Shown: positions 8,014-16,254 of the stretch, one piece after another
Layout: every line of letters begins with the position of its first letter
Numbering within the stretch: position 1 is the stretch's first letter
DNA from: Paenibacillus sp.
Lineage (GTDB): Bacteria; Bacillota; Bacilli; Paenibacillales; Paenibacillaceae
DNA length: 45,066 bases
Reading direction: 5' to 3'
Assembly: GCA_031254035.1 (NCBI GenBank)
Contig: JAIRVF010000151.1
Coordinates: 1-45,066, forward strand
Notes under the pieces: generated by a model
The model's database searches: none
Told to the model about the DNA's origin: nothing
What the model saw: the letters and a program-made list of their open reading frames with translations, nothing else
Position numbers and translations under genes: made by a program

Positions 8014-9174
8014 TTATTTTGATACTTCTCCTGCATTTTTCCTTCCATACATACGGTAAAGGTACAATCCAAATAACATCCCGATAAATGACATGCCTGA
8101 AATGGTTAAATACATCGTTTTTCCGCCGAAGGCCTGATACAGCGCTCCGCCGGCGAAAGAGGAGAGAATGCCGGAAACCCCGAAAAAGAGTAGTGCCAAG
8201 ACGGTTTGCCCTGTCGCCCTCCATTCCACGGGAACAATTCTGTATAAATATTGAATCGCGGCGGTATAGAACACCGGAAATGTGAACAGCTGCAGAAGCT
8301 GAATATAGGCCATCCAGTTTGGATCCTTGATCCAGGCGGAAATGAAGAAACGGATAAAATAAAATGCCCCTGCGAGAGAGATGATCGCAAGCTCTTTGTT
8401 TTTGCGCAACCACCAGTAACTTAGGGAGAACACAAGAATTTCGCTTCCCGCTGCCAGGAACCATGCAAGGCCCAAAAGACTGGGTTTCCCACCCAAATCC
8501 TTGATATACAGCCCCAGAAAGGTATCATTCATTCTCGCCGGGATGGAACTGATAAAGACAAGCACAAGGAACAAAAGCGTTTCTTTGTTGCTCAAAAAGT
8601 TTTTCAGGCTTTTCATGGTCACCGGCTTACCCGATACAGGTGCGTCCGGCATAAAGAAGGTCACGATCAGGCTGACGATACCAAGTCCTGCAAATGAATA
8701 TCCCAGACTGCGGGAACCATACTCGGTCATCAAATATCCAGCCACCAATGACATGACCGCATAACCCAATGCGCCAAACGTCCGCAATGAGCCGTAACTG
8801 ATTCCTACGGATTCGGCCACGCGAAAATTCAAGCTTTCCGTTAGTGGATCGATCGGCATAAGAAAAAAGTATGTAAGCATGACGAACACCAGAATAAAGG
8901 CATAGTTGCTTGTACTGTACAGCAAGTAACCCGTGATGGTTGTGCACACCACCAGGATCAAAAGAACTTTGCGGATGGTCCGCGTTCGGTCGCTGATCAT
9001 GCCCCATAATGGCTGCGCAATCAAGGTAATGAACCCGCCGATGCCGATAATAGAACCGATTTGTGTCTCGTTTAAACCCTGTTCGCTAAAGTAAAGGGGT
9101 AAAAACGGAATAAACAACGCCAGAAGCGCAAAAAAAAGAAAATTAAAAGATTTAACAGTAAAAGCAGATCTCAT
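8014..9174 (-). CDS. MFS transporter (LacY/HcaT-like branch, YwbF-like)
   Basis: This is a 386-residue inner-membrane carrier with about 12 hydrophobic segments. The first half has the loop 2-3 signature as WGMISDRTRTIRK (about 57-69), where Asp and basic residues gate the transport cycle. The overall pattern (FNFLFFALLALFIPFLPLYFSEQGL at the start, SYGSLRTFGALGYA near 126) fits the MFS_1_like/LacY-HcaT branch that includes Bacillus YwbF. The substrate cannot be told from sequence; the branch includes sugar and aromatic acid carriers. ATG 9174 follows GAAGGAC. It is convergent with hmoA, and I see no functional link between the two. Confidence 0.85.
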   Translation of the reverse strand: MRSAFTVKSFNFLFFALLALFIPFLPLYFSEQGLNETQIGSIIGIGGFITLIAQPLWGMISDRTRTIRKVLLILVVCTTITGYLLYSTSNYAFILVFVMLTYFFLMPIDPLTESLNFRVAESVGISYGSLRTFGALGYAVMSLVAGYLMTEYGSRSLGYSFAGLGIVSLIVTFFMPDAPVSGKPVTMKSLKNFLSNKETLLFLVLVFISSIPARMNDTFLGLYIKDLGGKPSLLGLAWFLAAGSEILVFSLSYWWLRKNKELAIISLAGAFYFIRFFISAWIKDPNWMAYIQLLQLFTFPVFYTAAIQYLYRIVPVEWRATGQTVLALLFFGVSGILSSFAGGALYQAFGGKTMYLTISGMSFIGMLFGLYLYRMYGRKNAGEVSK

Positions 9175-9424
9175 TTTGTTCTGTCCTTCTCAACATTTTT
9201 CTGCAAAATCTTCCTATGAAGCTGCAGTCCTGCTATTTTAACATATGAGAAGGCACTCGGGCAGATAAAATTGTACACGAGCCATGCAATGTTTTTTGCC
9301 CCGTCCATGTGATTTTTTATTGACTAACATGCATATAACGCCTATATCGTACGGAAGAAAAGCGCATATATAGGTTTACACTGGATCATAACCAAGCCAA
9401 TAAATGCTCAGCTGATGTAGATAG

Positions 9425-9637
9425 CTAGACGTTCCAGTCATATTGAAGAGTAATTTCTTCTGCAAATTGTTTGAAATAATGTTTATCGGTTTTATTTTCC
9501 ACAATTTTATCATGTCGAGCTGGATACAACGAATTATCAAAGGAGTCGCCATGCTTTGACTTAACAAAAATTAAGGCTGCTCTTAACATCTGATTCAGGA
9601 CAGACGCAGCCATGCTTGGTAACGTTATAAGAGTCAA
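9425..9637 (-). CDS. small ORF, unrecognised, possibly a 3' remnant
   Basis: A reverse-strand frame of about 70 codons starts at TTG 9637 or ATG 9613 and ends at TAG 9425. It contains LNQMLRAALIFVKSKHGDSF and HYFKQFAEEITLQYDWNV, which reads like real protein, but no ribosome site supports either start. Its 5' end overlaps the 5' end of the broken MFS gene on the other strand, so it may be the tail of a truncated gene. The rest of 9175-9611 is A/T-rich and shows no other feature. Confidence 0.3.
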   Translation of the reverse strand: MTLITLPSMAASVLNQMLRAALIFVKSKHGDSFDNSLYPARHDKIVENKTDKHYFKQFAEEITLQYDWNV

Positions 9638-10878
9638 GTCGAACTTAACTTCCAGGTACTACCGAACAAAAAGGGAGGGATACATCATCCGAAACGAACA
9701 ACACAGAAAAAGCAGCCTTTCCTTGATTGCACTTATGCTGTGTACGTTTGCGATCGGCACCACGGAATTTATTACGATGGGGATACTGCCTGAAGTCTCA
9801 CAGGATTTGCATGTATCGATCAGCGCTGCCGGTCTGCTTGTCACAGGATATGCTATCGGCGTTGCTATTGGTGCTCCGCTCTTAACGGCCTTAACTGGAC
9901 GGATGGAACGCAAACAGCTGCTGATTGGGCTAATGATGCTGTTTGTCGCAGGCAACGTGCTGTGTGCTATCGCCCCGAATTATTCCATATTATTGATCGC
10001 CCGATTTGCAGTAGCCTTCGCACATGGAACCTTTTTCGGAGCCGGTGCAGTCGTTGCCTCAAAGTTGGTGCCAGCAGAGAAGCAGGCTAGCGCGGTCGCG
10101 ATGGATCTTCACCGGCGTGTCTGTCGCAAATATTATTGGTGTACCGCTTGGGACATGGGTTGGCCAGCAGATGGGCTGGCGTGCCTCATTCTGGTCTGTC
10201 AGTGCGCTTGGATTGCTGGGCACGCTGGCTGTAGTGATATGGATCCCAAGCATACAAATCGGTCAGAACAGCCGATTGCGCCAGGAACTCCGCGTATTGA
10301 AGAGTTCACAAGTACAGCTGACGTTTCTTATGACCATACTGAGTTTCGTTGGTATTTTCGCTGCATTCACTTTCATTGCACCGATATTAACCGAGATAAC
10401 GGGGTTTTCTTCCGAGCAAATCACGCCGATCTTGCTCTTGTACGGAGTCGGATTAACGATGGGGAATACAATTGCAGGAAAGCTTGCCAATCGAAGCATC
10501 ATGCCGACGGCAATCGGGGGACTCACATTATCTGCCCTTGTGATGGGCCTGTTGTACTTCACGATGCACGTCAAGTGGGCAGCCGTAGTTACGATTCTGT
10601 TGTGGGGGCTAGCCTCGTTCGGTCACGTTCCGGCATTGCAAATGCGCATTATCGCCAAAGCCAAAGGGGCACCTAATCTTGCTTCATCGCTTAACATCAG
10701 TGCCTTTAACCTCGGTATTGCGCTTGGCTCTTCGCTTGGCGCAGGGGTCATACACAGTGGGCTGGGGCTTCAAGTTGTTCCAGCTGCAGCAGCCGCGTTC
10801 ACAATCGTTGCGATCCTTGTCGCGGTCATTGGATGGAAGCGCGATGAAGGCGCTTCAATCGAAGATGCGAAAGCTTAA
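9612..10878 (+). pseudogene. MFS drug-efflux-type transporter, frameshifted
   Basis: Two overlapping frames together make one 12-helix MFS carrier of the DHA1 type (AraJ/YdhP-like): the first carries FAIGTTEFITMGILPEV and PLLTALTGRMERKQLL, the second IFTGVSVANIIGVPLGTW and the C-terminal helices. The join is at ATG-G-ATC (10101-10107): one extra G at 10103/10104 breaks the reading, and removing it restores SAVAM-IFTGVSVAN. A second oddity is at the start. An AGGGAGGG ribosome site (9672-9679) is correctly placed seven bases before ATC (9687), not ATG, so initiation may rely on an ATG at 9612 with a poor site. The gene is either decayed or carries a sequencing error. An aldo/keto reductase gene follows 50 bases later. 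Confidence 0.85.
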
Positions 10879-10928
10879 CAGTTAGCAAGAGATTGACACA
10901 CATGATAGACAGAAATGGGGAGATAAAG

Positions 10929-11864
10929 ATGAAGTTTACAACATTAAAGAAATCATCGATTCAAGTATCGGAGATTGGATTCGGAACCAATGCTGTTGGT
11001 GGACATAATAACTATGCCAACTTAAATGACGAAACCGGAAAACAAACCGTTCAGGAGGCTATTAAGCAGGGGGTAACGTTCTTGGACACAGCCGACGCGT
11101 ATGGGTTTGGTCACTCAGAACAATTGATTGGCGAAGTCATTCGAAATTGCCGAAATGATCTTGTGCTTGCAACCAAAGGCGGAATTGAAAAGCTTTCGAA
11201 TGGTGAGATTCGCTTCAATAACGATCCCCGCTACCTAAGGAGTGCCGTGGAAGCAAGCATGAAGCGACTTCAGACCGATTATATCGATTTATATTACATC
11301 CATTTCATTGATGAAAGGATCCCGCTCAGTGAATCTGTAGGCGAGCTTGCTCGGCTGAAGCAGGAGGGAAAAATTCGCGCCATCGGTATATCTAACGCGA
11401 ACATTGACCAGTTGAAGCAAGCAAATGCGACCAATGAAATCAGCGTGCTGCAAAGCCCTTATCACATGCTGGATCGCACAGTAGAAGAGGTGCTGCTTCC
11501 ATATTGCATCGAACATGAAATTTCGTTCATCCCATACGGACCTCTCGCGTTCGGCTTGCTAGGGGGAAAATACAACACGGGAATGGTACTGGATGACAAA
11601 GATTGGCGTAAGGACTTGGATTTATTCCAGCCGGAAGCATTCGCTCGTAATCTTGCCATCGTAGAGGAATTAAAAACAATAGCTAGCGAACAGCAGCTGA
11701 CTCTACCTAATCTTGCGCTTGTTTGGCTGCTTCATCAGCCAGGTGTCGATGCAGTTATTCCTGGTGGGAAACGGATAGAACAGATTCGTGACAATGTAAA
11801 GGCAAGCGGTATTCAACTTTCAGCATCAACATATAATCAAATTAAGCTCGTTCTCGAACGATAA
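10929..11864 (+). CDS. aldo/keto reductase
   Basis: This is a 311-residue NADPH-dependent oxidoreductase of the (beta/alpha)8 AKR superfamily, IolS/YhdN-like. The catalytic tetrad is complete: Asp53 (FLDTADAYG), Tyr58, Lys83 (ATKGG) and His125 (YYIHFID). The cofactor-binding end carries AVIPGGKRIEQIRDN. I placed the start at ATG 10929 because GGGGAG sits just upstream and MKFTTLKKS is the normal family start; an in-frame GTG/ATG 36 bases earlier is possible. It probably follows the broken MFS gene in one transcript. The physiological substrate is unknown; members reduce a range of aldehydes and ketones. Confidence 0.9.
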   Translation: MKFTTLKKSSIQVSEIGFGTNAVGGHNNYANLNDETGKQTVQEAIKQGVTFLDTADAYGFGHSEQLIGEVIRNCRNDLVLATKGGIEKLSNGEIRFNNDPRYLRSAVEASMKRLQTDYIDLYYIHFIDERIPLSESVGELARLKQEGKIRAIGISNANIDQLKQANATNEISVLQSPYHMLDRTVEEVLLPYCIEHEISFIPYGPLAFGLLGGKYNTGMVLDDKDWRKDLDLFQPEAFARNLAIVEELKTIASEQQLTLPNLALVWLLHQPGVDAVIPGGKRIEQIRDNVKASGIQLSASTYNQIKLVLER

Positions 11865-11872
11865 CGGAATAC

Positions 11873-11908
11873 GCACAAGCCCTCCTATTTATGTTGGAGG
11901 GCTTGTGC
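11873..11908 (+). terminator. strong hairpin after the aldo/keto reductase
   Basis: GCACAAGCCCTCC pairs perfectly with GGAGGGCTTGTGC (13 base pairs, ten-base loop). No T tract follows, so it may end transcription weakly or act as a 3' stabiliser. Confidence 0.6.
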
Positions 11909-12008
11909 ATGTGTAACTGCGTTAGCAATTTACATTGCTTCTCTCCTTGTATAAAATAGAATCTAGCGCTTCTATGCGAACAAGGAATAACGAAGAGAGG
12001 GAAGCGAT

Positions 12009-12668
12009 ATGGAACTATCCGTATATACGAATAATCATTTTTTCTTTACATATGTTAGACATCTATTTGACGACAGAATGAAGCTTATTCATATTGAAGA
12101 CTGTCACAGGTTCCGTGAGGCTATCGCTTGTGCAACTTCCCAAAGCGTATTCATATTAGATGCGAATCAGATCGAGAACGACACATGCTTCACCCGCATG
12201 ATGACAGAAACCAAGGTGCCTATTATGATCGTGAATCCAGATGAGAAGGATACATTGAAGAAGATTATGATGTGGGAACAATCCATTTCCGGAATGATGA
12301 GTGCAGATATCGATGAAGAACATAGTAGGAATCAACCCGTTTTAGATGATGCAGTCTTGCTGGGCGAAAACAATACGCTCTTTCACGTAGCCAACCATTC
12401 TATCCAGAACAGAGGGGAAGAACATGTTTTATCAACACTGGAGTTTAAGCTGCTCTACTATCTAGTGCAACAAGCCGGTCAGCCTGTATCGACGCAAGAG
12501 CTTGCTGATGATTTGGGTACCTCAGAAGGGGTGCTGTATATTTATATCAAAAAAGTCCGTGGAAAAATCGAAGAAGACCCAAGTCATCCGTCCATACTGC
12601 AGCATATAAGGGGTAAGGGCTACGTCCTCCACGTTTTAGGAACGGCACACGCAGAGCAACGATTGTAA
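12009..12668 (+). CDS. OmpR-type winged-helix regulator with degenerate receiver domain
   Basis: This 219-residue protein pairs an N-terminal response-regulator-like region with a C-terminal OmpR/PhoB winged helix (about 135-212: LSTLEFKLLYYLVQQAGQPVS, then VLYIYIKKVRGKIE and HIRGKGYVL). In a normal receiver two acidic residues near position 9 bind magnesium; here that site reads VYTNNH, so it is missing. An Asp is retained at position 51 (FILDANQ), but phosphorylation looks unlikely. No histidine kinase gene is adjacent, so it is an orphan. It probably works by stress-level or protein contacts, as atypical response regulators do. ATG 12009 follows AGAGAGGGAAG. Confidence 0.8.
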   Translation: MELSVYTNNHFFFTYVRHLFDDRMKLIHIEDCHRFREAIACATSQSVFILDANQIENDTCFTRMMTETKVPIMIVNPDEKDTLKKIMMWEQSISGMMSADIDEEHSRNQPVLDDAVLLGENNTLFHVANHSIQNRGEEHVLSTLEFKLLYYLVQQAGQPVSTQELADDLGTSEGVLYIYIKKVRGKIEEDPSHPSILQHIRGKGYVLHVLGTAHAEQRL

Positions 12669-12682
12669 GGAGGATTGGTTTG

Positions 12683-12760
12683 ATGTTCTGTGAAAATACT
12701 TTGTTGCTTCGATGGAATGAAGTTTCCAAAACAAATTCGTCGAACCGATCCTTTTTATAA
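12683..12760 (+). CDS. 25-codon small ORF with good ribosome site (uncertain)
   Basis: ATG 12683 is nine bases after AAGGAGG, immediately behind the winged-helix regulator, and encodes MFCENTLLLRWNEVSKTN plus a short tail ending at TAA 12760. It could be a small peptide gene, or the first codons of a downstream gene that was lost, because the next 70 bases are non-coding and then a LysR remnant begins. Confidence 0.25.
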   Translation: MFCENTLLLRWNEVSKTNSSNRSFL

Positions 12761-12827
12761 TAGGATGCCCGGGATCTCGTTTTGATCGAGCTCCAAGTTT
12801 AGAGAGTAATTAATATGGGAATAATGT

Positions 12828-12960
12828 TTAACTTGCCTCGGCTTCAAGGCGCTGAATCTGGAGGGTTACCGTAGAGGGAGCATACTGGAGTTCCTCGGCA
12901 GCTTTATGGAAGTGGCCAAGACGAACACACTGAACAGGAGCTTTATGATAAACTATCAAG
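12828..12960 (-). pseudogene. LysR regulator remnant (helix-turn-helix only)
   Basis: On the reverse strand a short frame reads VRLGHFHKAAEEL then QYAPSTVTLQIQRLEAEAS and stops at 12828. This is the helix-turn-helix of a LysR-type regulator, residues about 12-40 of a normal protein. The normal start (MELRQLQYF-like) is not readable in frame upstream and the effector domain is absent, so it is a scrap of a deleted gene. The 12669-13016 gap contains this and the small ORF only. Confidence 0.65.
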
Positions 12961-13016
12961 AGAATGTTGATAGATTGCAAAAATCCAGAGGTGGATAGCC
13001 ATAAGGAGAGTCACGG

Positions 13017-13796
13017 ATGAAGCTTGTATCATGGAATGTTAACGGCCTGCGGGCCTGCGTCAATAAAGGGTTTAACGATTATTTTGCGGCAAGTGATGCC
13101 GACTTGTTCTGCGTGCAAGAAACGAAGCTGCAAGAAGGGCAGATCTGCCTCGAATATGGGGAGGAATACGGGCAGTTTTGGAATTATGCTGAGAAAAAGG
13201 GATATTCCGGTACCGCTGTGTTCTCGAAATTGCAGCCTCTGTCCGTCTATTACGGCATGGAGGAAAACGGGGAGGCGGAAGGGCGGCTTGTCACGCTGGA
13301 GTACGAGCACTTCTATCTCGTTAACGTGTATACACCGAATGCCAGAAGAGACCTGTCGCGGCTGGAACTGAGATTAGAGTGGGAGGAACGTTTCCGCGGT
13401 TACGTATTATCGCTTGATGCCAAGAAACCGGTCATTATATGCGGCGACATGAACGTCGCGCACCAGGAAATCGATCTGAAAAACTGGAAGTCGAACAAGG
13501 GCAATTCCGGGTTTACAGATGAGGAGCGGGGCAAAATGACCGAGTTGCTGGGGGCCGGTTTCGTGGACACGTTCCGGCATTTTTATCCGGACCGCGACGA
13601 CGCGTTTACATGGTGGTCGTTTATGCCGAAGGTGAGGGAGCGGAATATCGGTTGGCGGATCGATTATTTCCTCGTTTCGGAGCGGCTGGTTCCGGCGCTC
13701 ACCGATGCGCGGATTGATGCGCAAACGATGGGAAGCGACCATTGTCCGATCATCTTGGAGCTGGATGAAACAAAGCTGGGTCTGACCGGTGCTTAA
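13017..13796 (+). CDS. exoA: exodeoxyribonuclease III / AP endonuclease
   Basis: This 259-residue base-excision-repair enzyme cleaves DNA at abasic sites and trims 3' blocking groups. The EEP-fold active site is complete: Asn7 (WNVNGLR), Glu35 (CVQETKLQ), Tyr105 (NVYTPN), Asp144 and Asn146 (CGDMNVAH) and the Asp241-His242 pair (GSDHCPI). Length is a little above the 252 residues of Bacillus subtilis ExoA. ATG 13017 follows AAGGAGAG. It is a single-gene unit in the window. Confidence 0.95.
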   Translation: MKLVSWNVNGLRACVNKGFNDYFAASDADLFCVQETKLQEGQICLEYGEEYGQFWNYAEKKGYSGTAVFSKLQPLSVYYGMEENGEAEGRLVTLEYEHFYLVNVYTPNARRDLSRLELRLEWEERFRGYVLSLDAKKPVIICGDMNVAHQEIDLKNWKSNKGNSGFTDEERGKMTELLGAGFVDTFRHFYPDRDDAFTWWSFMPKVRERNIGWRIDYFLVSERLVPALTDARIDAQTMGSDHCPIILELDETKLGLTGA

Positions 13797-13907
13797 TACT
13801 GATTCATGTCAACGACTCTTTTTGAGGCCGGACTGCTTTTTTAAGTTATTCTTGATCTTCGTTAATCGAAAGAGAGACGTTTCAAAACAAGGCCTTTCTT
13901 GATTCTA

Positions 13908-14831
13908 CTATCGTTCTCCGTTAGAATGAGTCATTTTATGATAAATATCGCTTGGTGGACCGCTCAATCGGGTGTCTGGTCTATAATATCTATTTACAAA
14001 ATGGTATAGTGACTTTTCTTTGAAACCAAGACGATCATATAAGTTTTTCGCGGGATTACCTTTTACAACCCCGAGCTTCACGGTTTTTTCGCCGCGACGC
14101 ATAATTTCATTAACAAGGAATGACACTATAGCTCTTCCGTATCCTCGCGATTGAAGATCGGTACGAACAGCGACATGATGCACCTCATTAAAGGCAATAC
14201 TTCCGATCGCCACGATTTCACTGTCAACAAGCATCACGAATCTGTTGTTTTTGTTTTCTAAAAAACTCTTCCGTTCACTTTCTGAAGAAGTATAATAGAA
14301 GGATGGAAGGATACCCACTTGTTCGCGCATTTTATAAAAAGCTATTTGGCTAATACTATGCCATGTAAGATAATCATCATCTTCATATTGCCTAATTGCA
14401 AAATTGCTCTCAGTGAAGGGTTCACCTTCGCGCTCCATGAAGTACATAGAATAATCTGTATAATAGCCATTCTTATATAAAAATTGTAAAGAAGAACGGT
14501 CTCCGTCAAGACATGCGCCCATCGAACGTTCTACTACGTTGTATTGGGAAAGCAATTGATCCGCCTTTTCAATAAGTTTAGTACCAACACCCAATCTTCT
14601 GTATTCTGTGCTGACAAATATCGTCGTTCCAGCTCCGCGCCCTCGCTTATAATTATTCAAGGAAAGAAAGCCGACGGTTAAGCCACTGTAACGAGCAACA
14701 AATATACCGTCATGAGTATTTGCCTCGTTCTCTTGAAACCTCTCGTTAAAGTATTCCTCTCCACGTAACATGGTTCTGATATCGGCTTGATCCCTTTCGG
14801 GTTTGTAATAATCTATTGTCATTTGTTCCAC
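13908..14831 (-). CDS. tandem GNAT acetyltransferase
   Basis: This 307-residue protein contains two GNAT folds. The first spans about 5-135 with the acetyl-CoA loop RRLGVG (78-83). The second spans about 145-280 with loop QSRGYG (227-232) followed by NPAKNLYDRLGF. Duplicated GNATs acylate small amines, antibiotics or protein N-termini; the substrate here is unknown. The start is GTG 14831, nine bases after AGGAG; an in-frame ATG three codons later is an alternative. It is followed on the same strand's upstream side by another GNAT gene (14886-15362), with about 55 bases between them, so the two are probably co-transcribed. Confidence 0.85.
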   Translation of the reverse strand: MEQMTIDYYKPERDQADIRTMLRGEEYFNERFQENEANTHDGIFVARYSGLTVGFLSLNNYKRGRGAGTTIFVSTEYRRLGVGTKLIEKADQLLSQYNVVERSMGACLDGDRSSLQFLYKNGYYTDYSMYFMEREGEPFTESNFAIRQYEDDDYLTWHSISQIAFYKMREQVGILPSFYYTSSESERKSFLENKNNRFVMLVDSEIVAIGSIAFNEVHHVAVRTDLQSRGYGRAIVSFLVNEIMRRGEKTVKLGVVKGNPAKNLYDRLGFKEKSLYHFVNRYYRPDTRLSGPPSDIYHKMTHSNGER

Positions 14832-14885
14832 TGGAATATTCTCCTCTTCTTGAGATTAGCAGTCTCTTTATCCAATGCACGCAGA

Positions 14886-15362
14886 TCAGAGTGGCAATAC
14901 GGTGATTAGCTCGTCCCCTATGATTTCACCGTTATCACGGAATCCGAGGCTTTCATAAAGCTTTTTGGCGGGCAAGTTCTCTGCCTTATAAGAAATCCAG
15001 CAGTAATGTGCTGGCCCGGCAGGAAAGGTGCGTATAAACTCCAAAATTTTTTTCATAGCTTCAAGGCCGTAACCTCGGTTCTGGTGGTGCCTGTCAATCA
15101 TCAGTCGAACGATGCAATAGCTGTCATGTGCGATTGATGGAAGGTCATATCCGGTTATTCCATAGGTCAACATAACAAAACCGACCGGCAGCCCATCCGA
15201 GTAAATGGCAAACGGAAATGGGTGTCCCCCATTGGTTGCAAGAACATAACATGAAGCCACGCTTGACAGATTGGACGCAACGAAGCGCCGCTGTTCCTCA
15301 GATACTTCTAAGTTAAATATCTCACGTCGGTTTTTCAGCGTGATTTTTCTGAGCGTAATCAT
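14886..15362 (-). CDS. GNAT acetyltransferase, spermidine acetyltransferase-like (BltD/SpeG type)
   Basis: This 158-residue N-acetyltransferase starts MITLRKITLKNRREIFNLEV, like BltD-type polyamine acetyltransferases. The acetyl-CoA-binding loop is HHQNRGYGLEAMKKI (around 100), and the typical C-terminal NLPAKKLYESLGFRD block follows. I chose ATG 15362 because GAAGGAG lies nine bases upstream; a longer frame would begin inside that ribosome site. The second GNAT gene follows downstream. The polyamine assignment is from family resemblance and not proven. Confidence 0.8.
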   Translation of the reverse strand: MITLRKITLKNRREIFNLEVSEEQRRFVASNLSSVASCYVLATNGGHPFPFAIYSDGLPVGFVMLTYGITGYDLPSIAHDSYCIVRLMIDRHHQNRGYGLEAMKKILEFIRTFPAGPAHYCWISYKAENLPAKKLYESLGFRDNGEIIGDELITVLPL

Positions 15363-15527
15363 ACAGGTCATCTCCTTCATCCCTTATGGAATTGCGCCGC
15401 GGTCGCATAAATAACATACAGTTTTCACCAAAAATTTAATAGACTTATGTTGAATTTTTTTATAAACTATTATGTATCCATGGCTTTTTTAGGGATAACC
15501 TTTTTGAGCATAAAGCATTTGTTTAAT

Positions 15528-15555
15528 CGGCGCATAATTGTGCCGTTTTTTTATT
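15528..15555 (+). terminator. orphan terminator-like hairpin
   Basis: CGGCGCA pairs with TGTGCCG around TAAT, followed by seven T. No forward-strand gene lies upstream of it for more than 1.7 kb, so it may belong to a lost gene or a small RNA. Confidence 0.5.
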
Positions 15556-15585
15556 TTTGTGTTAAAGTAAACTACCCGTTATCTA

Positions 15586-15631
15586 TTGACAAATAAGACC
15601 AATCGTTTTATCTTTGTTGTACATACAAAAT
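15586..15631 (+). promoter_or_regulatory. marR promoter with overlapping operator
   Basis: TTGACA (15586-15591) and TATCTT (15609-15614) are 17 bases apart. A palindromic segment TTTGTTGTACATACAAAAT (15613-15631) overlaps the -10. Its reverse complement recurs before the MFS gene at 16210-16231, which suggests that MarR binds both and represses itself and the transporter. Confidence 0.75.
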
Positions 15632-15666
15632 AAATCGTATCACCCACCGATGAAGGAGGAACTTCC

Positions 15667-16128
15667 ATGCCGGAGGAACTAAACAACAGAACAGGATCAT
15701 CCCCTAAAGAAGGAGTTTGTTTGAACACCTGTATGTACTTCACCACGAACCGTTTAAGTCGGGCGATTACACGCCTTGCCGACGATGCTTTTGCCACGAC
15801 GGGCCTCGCGCCAGCCCATGGTTACCTGGTTCGGCTTGTCATCGACAATCCTGGCATTACCCAAAAGGAGCTTTCTGAAAAGCTGTACATTACGCCATCC
15901 ACGCTGACGCGTTTTATCGATAAACTGGCGTACAAACAACTTGTGGAGCGCAAGGTTCAGGGGAAAACCGTCCTAGTGTATCCGACGGAAAAAGGGATGG
16001 CCATGAAGGAATCGCTTCGCGAAGCTTCCAAGAAGCTGAAAGCATCTTACGAGTCGATCCTCGGCAAAGAATTGGCCGATTCGCTGACCCGGATGCAGGA
16101 ATCTGCAAGCGAACTTTTGGAAGGGTAA
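15667..16128 (+). CDS. MarR-family regulator
   Basis: This 153-residue winged-helix repressor has the recognition region ITQKELSEKLYITPSTLTRF (about 65-85) followed by the wing LVERKVQGKTVLVYPTEKG. Two cysteines near the N-terminus (CLNTC, 18 and 22) could make it redox- or metal-sensitive, but this is only a possibility. ATG 15667 follows AAGGAGG. It sits 126 bases upstream of an MFS gene on the same strand, and both have the same palindrome in their upstream regions, so autoregulation and control of the transporter are likely. Confidence 0.85.
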   Translation: MPEELNNRTGSSPKEGVCLNTCMYFTTNRLSRAITRLADDAFATTGLAPAHGYLVRLVIDNPGITQKELSEKLYITPSTLTRFIDKLAYKQLVERKVQGKTVLVYPTEKGMAMKESLREASKKLKASYESILGKELADSLTRMQESASELLEG

Positions 16129-16209
16129 CGGAAGTGGCACACGTATGATTGCCAAAGAGAGCTCGTTTTTTGTCTCACAGCCGTCACGCATCAATTTGCT
16201 TTCATTTTA

Positions 16210-16231
16210 ATTTTGTATGTACAAACAAAAT
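16210..16231 (+). promoter_or_regulatory. second MarR operator, upstream of MFS gene
   Basis: ATTTTGTATGTACAAACAAAAT is itself an imperfect palindrome and matches the reverse complement of the marR operator, with one extra base in the middle. Confidence 0.7.
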
Positions 16232-16254
16232 AGGATAAGAGGGTGAATCATACG

